Assembly: GCA_964560205.1 (NCBI GenBank) | Contig: CAZLKT010000017.1 | Location: 1-21,829, forward strand | Origin: CAZLKT01 sp964560205 | Lineage (GTDB): Bacteria > Pseudomonadota > Alphaproteobacteria > Holosporales > Holosporaceae | Direction: 5' to 3' | DNA: 21,829 nucleotides | Shown here: piece after piece, positions 16,501 to 21,829 of the stretch | How positions within the stretch are numbered: position 1 is the first letter of the stretch | Layout: the number at the start of each line of letters is the position of its first letter | Program-made: the position numbers and the translations under genes | The notes under the pieces: model-generated | What the model was told of the DNA's origin: nothing | Seen by the model: only the letters and a program-made list of their open reading frames with translations | The model's database searches: none

Positions 16501-18788
16501 AAAAGAACCCTATCATCAAGTTGTTTATTTATTTGGTCAGGATTTATATGATTTATCTGCTCTTGTGACAAATCACCCTTCGAATCTGAAAAGATGTATT
16601 GGACTAGACTACTATTTAAAAGAGAAAATTGTTCTGGCAAGATTCTTTTTATATAACCCTTTACTCCGCGGATCTGTTTTATATCACGCCATGCAAGTCT
16701 AGGGATGTATCTATTATCAAGTCTGCAAAGACCTTTGCAGAACATTCGTATGTTGTCTTGAAAATCTTCTTTTTCCTCAGTATCCATTTCAGGTAGAGGT
16801 TGTTTCCCCGCATGAGGCATAGTTTGTGGAGCTTGTTTCTCTTCATGAAGCATAGTTTGTGGGACTTTCGTGCTCAGTCTCACACTTTGTAAAGCTTTTT
16901 GCTTTGCATAAGCCATGATTTTCCAAGCTTCTTTTTTCATCTCTAGTTGTAGAGCTTCTCGCTTCTCATTTTCCATGATTTGTACATCTTGTTTTTTCAT
17001 CCCCAGTTGTGGAGCTTCTTGGTCCCCATCATTTTCCATGATTTGTACATCTTGTTTTTTCATCCCCAGTTGTAGAGCTTCTTGGTCCTCATCATTTTCC
17101 ATGGATTTGCTAACATTATCCACTGAGGCGGCCTGCGAAACGTGAGGAGAGCCTATATCATCCTGCCGGGGCAGTGGCTTATCACAATCCTTGAATAGAC
17201 TCTCCACATACGCACTTAATTTTTCTCCTTTTGGGATACAATTAACAAGATCTTGAGACATTTTTGCAACTTCGTCTCTGGTGATACACTCAAGACAATC
17301 TGTTATATATATTTTATTTTCTATGAAATTATAAAGCTTGTTGCGTGATACCATTTCTTTGCATATAAATTTCAAAAAGGACTCTTGTAACTTACATTCC
17401 TCGTCTTCCAGAAAATCATTCATTTTATCCTTAACTTTCTCTGCACATTTTCCATTTTCTCCGGAAAGAAATTCAAAAAATTTCATCAGCTTAGCTTGAT
17501 TCATTTCGCTTATATGCGTGGGCTGAAGAATGCGAATGTACTCCTCTTTATGTGCCTCTTTTAAATAAACACCATTTTTTATAATAGCCTCAAGTTCTTC
17601 ACGCAGTTTCTGATCTGGGTCATGAACAGCTTGTGGCACGGGGTCCTCATTCACAAAAGGTATATCAGGACATTCAGACGATTTATTGCCAGGATCATCG
17701 ATGGAGTTGTTCATAGGAGGTTTCTGAGGATCTTCGTTGTTCATAGGAGGTTTCTGAGGATCTTCGTTGTTCATAGGAGGTTTCTGAGGATCTTTACCAC
17801 CACCACGAAGAACTTCGCCTATACCAGACTGTTTACCGGGATCACTATTCGGATGAGCTATATGAAATTTTTTTCCTTGCTGAGTTTTTGAAAATATACT
17901 GCAGAGGACGCGACCAAGATGAAACCCTACGAAAGAGGAGAAAATGTATTGTATATAGTGTTGTGGGGAGAGATACCTCCCAATGCCTCCAAGGGTGAGT
18001 GATGCCAAGAGCGTACTCATGACTCCGTACGTGGCAAAGGGCGGCATTTTGAAACCAACTCCGGCGGTGGTAAGACCCAGAGCACCCGAGACAATATTGT
18101 TTGTCGTCCAGACAGCACTTTTTTCTCTCTTGTCTTGCGGCGTGGAAGAAGTGGTATCCATTGATTTGTTATGAGTCTTAGAACCACCACTCTCCTCTGT
18201 GTCAGGGGAACCAACCTCACGAAAATCTTCTGTATATTGAGCATAAGGGCCTAAGGGGGTATTATCTGTTGCTTCGTCAGGCTCATCACTCTTGAAACCA
18301 CCACTCTCCTCTGTGTCAGGGGAACCAACCTCACGAAAATCTTCTGTATATTGAGCATGAGAGCCTAAGGGGGTATTATCTGTTGATTCGTCAGGCTCAT
18401 CACTCTTGAAACCATGAGTCCCTCTGTTAAGATGAGAACCATAAGAACCTCCTGTGTCTCCAGACATAGTATAGGCTATGATGCCGAGACCAGCGGCTGC
18501 CAGGCCTCCCATAAGGATGGTTGGCCACCATGAGACGGAGGCGGGGCTGGTAGATGCCTTTTGAGGAACCAGAGAAAATCGTCCACCCGCTTTTCCTCGA
18601 TTCTGTGCTCCCAGTCTTTTTTGTGGCAATGGAGGCTTTTTTTCTGTACCCCCTGTGATCTTTGGTGTGGAAACAGATGTCCGTCTCTTCCCTTGCTTTT
18701 TTGAGGTCTGTGCAACCTGTTTTGCTGAGGCTTGTATGAGCATCATCCAGGAGAGCGTGAGAATAAAGAGTTTTCCTGCATTTCTCAT
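13596..18788 (-). CDS. repeat protein 3: exported/membrane-anchored repeat protein, 1,730 aa
   Basis: Family member with unknown function. The ATG at 18788 is preceded by AGAGGTG at 18800-18794, five bases away, a good ribosome site, and starts a signal peptide (MRNAGKLFILTLSWMMLIQASA, likely cut after ASA). Next come a basic linker (to about 85), a membrane segment about 88-107 ending TMSGDTGGS, two 38-aa acidic repeats, a hydrophobic region about 227-299 with two or three possible membrane passes, and a 10-aa repeat run (EDPQKPPMNN). After a Met/Gln-rich repeat region come four helical superrepeats of about 268-278 aa, with YLTYFDMKRLL, FSALSPKALYALF and LSQEQIKNIT. The C-terminal 150 residues are unlike the repeats except for LFPGK, and end EEEEKVC. 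The domain after the membrane region resembles the same part of protein 4. Solenoid fold is inferred. Confidence 0.9.
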   Translation of the reverse strand: MRNAGKLFILTLSWMMLIQASAKQVAQTSKKQGKRRTSVSTPKITGGTEKKPPLPQKRLGAQNRGKAGGRFSLVPQKASTSPASVSWWPTILMGGLAAAGLGIIAYTMSGDTGGSYGSHLNRGTHGFKSDEPDESTDNTPLGSHAQYTEDFREVGSPDTEESGGFKSDEPDEATDNTPLGPYAQYTEDFREVGSPDTEESGGSKTHNKSMDTTSSTPQDKREKSAVWTTNNIVSGALGLTTAGVGFKMPPFATYGVMSTLLASLTLGGIGRYLSPQHYIQYIFSSFVGFHLGRVLCSIFSKTQQGKKFHIAHPNSDPGKQSGIGEVLRGGGKDPQKPPMNNEDPQKPPMNNEDPQKPPMNNSIDDPGNKSSECPDIPFVNEDPVPQAVHDPDQKLREELEAIIKNGVYLKEAHKEEYIRILQPTHISEMNQAKLMKFFEFLSGENGKCAEKVKDKMNDFLEDEECKLQESFLKFICKEMVSRNKLYNFIENKIYITDCLECITRDEVAKMSQDLVNCIPKGEKLSAYVESLFKDCDKPLPRQDDIGSPHVSQAASVDNVSKSMENDEDQEALQLGMKKQDVQIMENDGDQEAPQLGMKKQDVQIMENEKREALQLEMKKEAWKIMAYAKQKALQSVRLSTKVPQTMLHEEKQAPQTMPHAGKQPLPEMDTEEKEDFQDNIRMFCKGLCRLDNRYIPRLAWRDIKQIRGVKGYIKRILPEQFSLLNSSLVQYIFSDSKGDLSQEQINHINPDQINKQLDDRVLFPISYEDTIKLSLPILKILYTRGSLNDDVFKKSPHIRRKILKYTAEQCVQGDEDVIYRIKTIGSTKKQQDVVLHSQNVEEAMKLMDFRTDEREDFYKMKERKLKEDLQNILEKKIFLDYSFTPEHYRKDLKEDQIQKINCVNASYVFQGMDGVDALKEKLRLCANLSADKQKELEEVVGLREDIESNIGKFLSDKDYQLYDGIYQHLTYFDVERLLSKSENVQRIPSEKFSALSSTALYAIFNHSEDHLSQEQIKNITVSQLKELLDGFPDIQIRDKDIANFSLEGLALLYLKGKLHGKFHLFTDNIQEDLRRKVAEQIDNKDEVIINLLNPIKVNKLYKILLYSQDEEKAVDNLKPIKEIGRRFNDFKTKRQKEELESILDNKILLHYSFTPGKYCEALGYRLKYITRESASYLFQGKGGPERLQNLISKERWNHEIKKQLNELLLARKEIENNIEEFFRDKDYQLHDDIYKSLTYFDMKRLLSRPENVQRISSEKFSALSPKALYALFNHAEDHLSQEQIKNITAPQLKKLLDKFPDLQIRDKDIPKFSLEGLEFLYLNEKLDGRVDFLDQDTQITLWKRLALRLDKEVSRKLGPAPQMLCSFFDKIPKAEKQEILRYSKKPGEIMDSFNFSKPRSNLFLKFTEEKLRQELDTILAYKMLSDSSCTPQDYDNVWTKDHFKKINDANVSHLFQGKGGLKRFEKIKGGQSGLSGEVEENFKKIMERRYQVEYSIEKFLKEEGYKIDNVIYLYLTYFDMERLLSKPENAQRIPPERFSALSPEALYALFNRSADYLSQEQIKNIKEGQSHDFWGLFLDMHTDNDGEKIGAASYLSQEGKDVLCKYYKDKIGNFDDFMGILFPGKVEQNKLRLGIRAEKGKPRDILKNIGVADSGGSLGAFMIDNNFLMKLSPPQRKRVLSSEEFSQKDFFSKNDEGDFEAHAARQGNPKTMKFAREKKVLEKEEEEKVC
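14100..16760 (-). repeat. four superrepeats (about 804-834 bp) in repeat gene 3
   Basis: Anchored on the DNA for 'YFDMKRLL' at about 14231, 15065 and 15869, with a diverged copy near 16681 (WRDIKQI). Each full unit also contains an ILxxK, YSFTPxxY, SYLFQG, FSALS, LSQEQIKNI and KFSLEGLxFLYL series. Ends are approximate. Confidence 0.88.
16917..17102 (-). repeat. three tandem 20-21-aa repeats in repeat protein 3
   Basis: Units 17102-17040, 17039-16977 and 16976-16917 encode MENDEDQEALQLGMKKQDVQ-type sequence; the third is diverged (MENEKREALQLEMKK). A shorter PQTM-based repeat follows. Confidence 0.93.
17707..17796 (-). repeat. three tandem 30-bp (10-aa) repeats in repeat protein 3
   Basis: Units 17707-17736, 17737-17766 and 17767-17796 encode (E/K)DPQKPPMNN three times. 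Units 1 and 2 look identical and the third differs only at its edge. The run lies just after the membrane region. Confidence 0.95.
18182..18409 (-). repeat. 114-bp (38-aa) tandem duplication in linker of repeat protein 3
   Basis: Copies 18296-18409 and 18182-18295 encode FKSDEPDE, DNTPLG, AQYTEDFREVGSPDTEESG. It occupies the same linker position as the 35-aa duplication of protein 2, but the sequence is unrelated and strongly acidic. Confidence 0.95.
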
Positions 18789-19169
18789 TATGACACCTCT
18801 TATAAATGACAAAACAACTATAACAATCATCCATTGTACACACAAATATAAGATTTTCAATATGGTACAAATGAAATAAGTATTCGTGTGCAATGGCGCA
18901 TGAGATTTTGTGTATAATGCACAGTTCTCACAAAGCCCACTGAGTTCTTTCTGGTCGTCGAGGGTTTTTTCTCCGTGGGACTGGATTCATGGGAGGGACT
19001 TCACATCCCTACTCCCCTTCTTAAAAATTTACTCCTCAGAGCCCGATTTGCTCCAATAGGTTACTTGAAGAACTTTTAGCACCTGAGGGATGATTAGACG
19101 CGCTTTAGTTCTTTCCGTCATCACCTTGCCTTTGTTGTTGACTAGAGGGGAGCTCGTCCAACAAACTCT
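18789..19169. other. spacer between repeat genes 4 and 3
   Basis: No annotated gene. It holds the gene 3 ribosome site and promoter candidate, an imperfect hairpin at 18991-19016 (GGGAG/CTCCC outer stem) and, at 19105-19169, the out-of-frame tails that gene 4 would reach after slippage at its A10 tract. Confidence 0.55.
18833..18860 (-). promoter_or_regulatory. weak promoter candidate for repeat gene 3
   Basis: Minus strand: TTGAAA (18860-18855), 16-base spacer, TACAAT (18838-18833). It does not share the A-tract/ATATGC core of the gene 1 and gene 2 promoters. A TGTTATAGT sequence closer to the gene is an alternative extended -10. Confidence 0.35.
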
Positions 19170-21829
19170 TCAACATTCGAATCGACTTTCGCGGGCGCAT
19201 AACCAGCATTTTTTTTTTGCCTTGTCATAATGAGCCATGAAAGCATCTCTTGCTTTATCTGTTGAGAAGAGCTTGCTTACAAATTCATCTCTTTTGGAAT
19301 AAGATATATACATCTTGTCATATTTTTGAATTATCATTGTTTTTTCTTTATCTGAAAGATCTTTCACCTTATCACCTTTAATCTCATTATCATCATCCTC
19401 GAGAACCTTGATAGCAAATCTCAATACGTCGTCATTTCTTTTCAAGAGATGCTCGCTCCCCATGAATTTTCCACGTAAGAAAATCCCTGTTTTTACTCGC
19501 CAGCTAAATTGCTTCATATAACGATCATCTATCGTAAGCTTATCATCTCTCTCAAACAGTTTGTCTAACATAGACAAGAATGTTTCCTCTTGTATCCATC
19601 TCCCCTCGTCGAAGACTTCTTGTATGCATTGTCTTTCTTCATCTTTGTTGGGGAACAGCGTACGGATATTATCATTGGAGATGTTTGTGTAAAGATAGGC
19701 AGCGCACCTTGTCTGTGGTGAACAGTTTTTGAGACGTTGGATGGACTCGTCATTATTGAAAACCTTTTCACCTATGTCATTAAAAATATCATCTGCATAT
19801 GCGATACCCTTATCCGCTATCATGCCATCATATTGTCCATGTTCTATGAGAACTTTTTTGTGCTGTGGGGTATTGAATTTTTGAAGAGCTCCATTGCTCA
19901 GAAAAAAATCTTTTCCCATTTTATCAAAGAATTCTTTTAATTGGTCCGGCGTGATATTTTTTATTGTATCATCTGAGACAAGCCCCTTTTTTAATAACAA
20001 CATATTGAACGCTGGACCATTAAGCTTGGTGATGTCGTCAGATGTGATTTTCAGAGCATTTTCCTTTTTTAATTTTTTAGAAATGTCATAGGGTGTGAGC
20101 CAGGCGAGCATTTCATCATTATAATCACCCCCCTTCTCACAGAAATTTATAACTTTTTCTCTTATTTTTCTTATTTTATCTAAATTTCCTTGAATATCAT
20201 GAGGAAAAATCATTTGGTTACTTTCCTGAGATACGTGATATTTGAAAAGATCCAAGGCTTTTTCATGTGGAAAAAGGTATTTTGCAGCTTCGGGGGTAAT
20301 GAGAGTTGCATTCTTAAGATGAGATGCAAACAATGGGTACAGAATAACTGGGATGGTGAACCCTGTCGAATCTTTACCCTGTAGTGCCTCAATGAAACTT
20401 TCGCTCACTGCCTTTTTTTTTCTATCATCGTCTGGGAACAATGTAGCATAAACCATTTGTTTATTTTGCTCTTTTGACAAGGTATATACGTGCACCCTGT
20501 AATTCCATGAAAGTTGGAGAAGTCTGTCTATAGTCTTCTCTTTGTTCTCTTTGTTCTCTTGTTTTTGATCTGCAAGAAGAGACGCAATTTTCTCTAAACA
20601 TTCATACAGTTTGGAGAAATACATCCGATGAACATAATCCCCCAGTTTTCCAGTAAGAAATAGATCCTTCAGCTCATCCTTGTCATAAAAAGCATCATCC
20701 AATACTTCTGCCGTAATGTGTTTTACCTGCTGAGCTGAGAGTTTATTGCCTATAACGAGCTGTTTTATTATACCAGGGCGGAGGGTTCTGATGCCCCAGA
20801 TCGGTATCGCCTGAGCACGTTCTGAACTCATGTTTTTTAACTGCCTTTCTGTGATGTGGGTGAGACATCCATGTGTATACTCTCCAGATTGCAGGAAATG
20901 GTGGAGATTTTTTTGTGAAGTTGCAATTTCCATTGAACGCTCCACATCCATTTTGTAATTCTCTTTATCCCTCTGAGTTATCAGTGTTTTTTTCATATCA
21001 TTGAGCTTGGTGAGAAGGTCCTCCGCCCATTCTCCCTTTTCTCCACAGATCCACTCTATTCCACGTCTTCTTAAGAGTGTGAGGAGATCTTCTCGCCGAA
21101 GAACATCAATGTATACTTTTTTTGCCAGGGGTGGATCAATAATGGCATCATCATTCCTAATATCTTTTAGAATCGTGTCGAGTTCATCGCGATGTTTTTT
21201 TGCCAAACCCCATGAAAAGGAAAAACCTGCAGCCGAACCCACACCAAATCCTTTAAGACCAGAGATAATGCCCGCCTGTACGTCGGGTGATAAGGAGGAG
21301 AGAGCAGAGAGAATGCCCGCCTGTACATCAGGTGATACGAAGAGACCCAATCCAATAGCAGCAGGTACCAAGAACTTCTTGTTATTCCTACTAAGCTGCA
21401 TGAAAAAGCCACTTAACATACCACCACTCACACCAGGAACGAAATGCCATGTTAATGGCCATATATACTCTTCCGCCATGGTTTGCGAAGTGTTGTTCCC
21501 GTTACCTTCACCTTTTGGTTCTTCTTCTTTATCTATTTTTATTTCTTTTTCTCCTTCTGTTCCTTCTTCTCCTTTTTTTTCTTCTTTTGGTTTCTCTTTC
21601 CCCATGGTTTGCGAAGTGTCGTTCCCTTCATCTTCAAGCTGTTGTGGTTCTGGTTTTTTTTCTTCTTTTGGTTCTTCTAGTTGTTGTTCTTCTTCTGGTT
21701 GTTCTTCTCCTTGTGTATCTCCTAGTTTTGGTTCTGGTTTTGGTTCATCTTGTGGTGTCAGATCTTTGTGCACCACAGATCCCATTGAATCTCCAGACAT
21801 ATAGGAGGCTATGAGGCCCAATGCGAGGA
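19170..21829 (-). CDS. repeat protein 4: membrane-anchored repeat protein, N-terminus outside window
   Basis: Fourth family member. The frame is open to the window edge and begins inside a membrane segment (LALGLIASYMSGDS) that matches the first membrane segment of protein 3 (GLGIIAYTMSGDT), so the true start with signal peptide and basic linker should lie beyond 21829. Next are a Glu/Pro/Lys/Gln low-complexity linker of about 100 residues, a hydrophobic region with a duplicated SPDVQAGI(L/I)S, and a domain (ELDTILKDI, GEKGEWAEDLL) resembling the matching part of protein 3. One clear superrepeat (LTPYDISKKL, ITSDDITKL, ITPDQLKEFF) and three 'LFPxK'-type modules (ATLFPDDDRKKK, RTLFPNKDEE, SKLFSTDKARD) follow. 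An A10 tract twelve codons before the stop makes the C-terminus uncertain; the annotated tail is odd in being Cys/Trp-rich. Function unknown. Confidence 0.88.
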   Translation of the reverse strand, partial: LALGLIASYMSGDSMGSVVHKDLTPQDEPKPEPKLGDTQGEEQPEEEQQLEEPKEEKKPEPQQLEDEGNDTSQTMGKEKPKEEKKGEEGTEGEKEIKIDKEEEPKGEGNGNNTSQTMAEEYIWPLTWHFVPGVSGGMLSGFFMQLSRNNKKFLVPAAIGLGLFVSPDVQAGILSALSSLSPDVQAGIISGLKGFGVGSAAGFSFSWGLAKKHRDELDTILKDIRNDDAIIDPPLAKKVYIDVLRREDLLTLLRRRGIEWICGEKGEWAEDLLTKLNDMKKTLITQRDKENYKMDVERSMEIATSQKNLHHFLQSGEYTHGCLTHITERQLKNMSSERAQAIPIWGIRTLRPGIIKQLVIGNKLSAQQVKHITAEVLDDAFYDKDELKDLFLTGKLGDYVHRMYFSKLYECLEKIASLLADQKQENKENKEKTIDRLLQLSWNYRVHVYTLSKEQNKQMVYATLFPDDDRKKKAVSESFIEALQGKDSTGFTIPVILYPLFASHLKNATLITPEAAKYLFPHEKALDLFKYHVSQESNQMIFPHDIQGNLDKIRKIREKVINFCEKGGDYNDEMLAWLTPYDISKKLKKENALKITSDDITKLNGPAFNMLLLKKGLVSDDTIKNITPDQLKEFFDKMGKDFFLSNGALQKFNTPQHKKVLIEHGQYDGMIADKGIAYADDIFNDIGEKVFNNDESIQRLKNCSPQTRCAAYLYTNISNDNIRTLFPNKDEERQCIQEVFDEGRWIQEETFLSMLDKLFERDDKLTIDDRYMKQFSWRVKTGIFLRGKFMGSEHLLKRNDDVLRFAIKVLEDDDNEIKGDKVKDLSDKEKTMIIQKYDKMYISYSKRDEFVSKLFSTDKARDAFMAHYDKAKKKCWLCARESRFEC
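19209..19218 (-). other. A10 homopolymer tract near 3' end of repeat gene 4
   Basis: Ten T on the plus strand encode DKAKKK. In the given frame a 12-residue tail follows (CWLCARESRFEC). One A fewer gives a 22-residue tail ending EEFVGRAPL at 19142-19144; one A more gives a 34-residue tail containing LKSLLDELPSSQQQ and ending at 19105-19107. Confidence 0.88.
21246..21335 (-). repeat. 45-bp (15-aa) tandem repeat in membrane region of repeat protein 4
   Basis: SPDVQAGILSAL and SPDVQAGIISGL are encoded 45 bases apart, within the hydrophobic segment after the acidic linker. Confidence 0.9.

Noticed and set aside
17707..17796. Short direct repeats as a CRISPR array
   Set aside because: The 30-base units are contiguous with no spacers and encode an in-frame peptide repeat.
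18427..18870. 147-codon minus-strand frame over the start of repeat gene 3
   Set aside because: It overlaps the well-supported gene 3 frame, which has a ribosome site, signal peptide and paralogous domains; the alternative has none.
21001..21804. 267-codon plus-strand open frame
   Set aside because: It is antisense to the low-complexity and hydrophobic start of repeat gene 4; its Ser/Phe/Pro composition mirrors the E/K/P-rich frame opposite.

Overview
The window opens inside a ribosomal protein S4 gene (rpsD, minus strand, last residue and stop codon cut off). Its sequence and inferred length fit an alphaproteobacterium. The rest of the window is AT-rich. It holds no metabolic genes, only four very large repeat-bearing proteins. 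That suggests a host-associated alphaproteobacterium of the Holosporales or Rickettsiales kind. The lineage is an inference from one gene and overall style.

Layout, all genes on the minus strand. 1-616: rpsD. 617-1126: a leader region with a possible tiny secreted or membrane ORF. 1127-4225: repeat protein 1 (1,032 aa). 4512-13196: repeat protein 2 (2,894 aa). 13596-18788: repeat protein 3 (1,730 aa). 19170-21829: repeat protein 4 (at least 886 codons, N-terminus beyond the window). The spacers between the giant genes are about 290-400 bases and carry no convincing gene.

The four giant proteins are paralogues. The three with visible N-termini share one plan: a short signal peptide, 50-70 residues very rich in Lys/Arg/Thr/Ser, a hydrophobic segment, a low-complexity linker with its own tandem repeats, one to three more hydrophobic segments, then hundreds to thousands of residues of helical repeats. 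The visible start of protein 4 is the end of the same first membrane segment. The repeats use phrases such as 'LSxEQIxxI', 'YLTxFDIKRI', 'LLNxxALxxIF' and 'YLFQGxxGLxxLK'. I do not recognise the family and assign no biochemical function. A cell-envelope protein family with an alpha-solenoid body is the most economical reading.

Genes 1 and 2 carry almost the same promoter (TTGACA, A-tract, 17-base spacer, ATATGC before the -10), with short AT-rich leaders and no Shine-Dalgarno site. Gene 3 has a good Shine-Dalgarno site and no such promoter. Several internal duplications look recent: 654, 1092 and 1176 base periods in gene 2, and 246 base units in gene 1. Two long A tracts lie inside coding sequence. 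The A11 in gene 2 would truncate the protein after a one-base slip in either direction. The A10 near the end of gene 4 leads into three different open tails. Together these suggest a family that varies by recombination and slippage, as surface-variable families often do.
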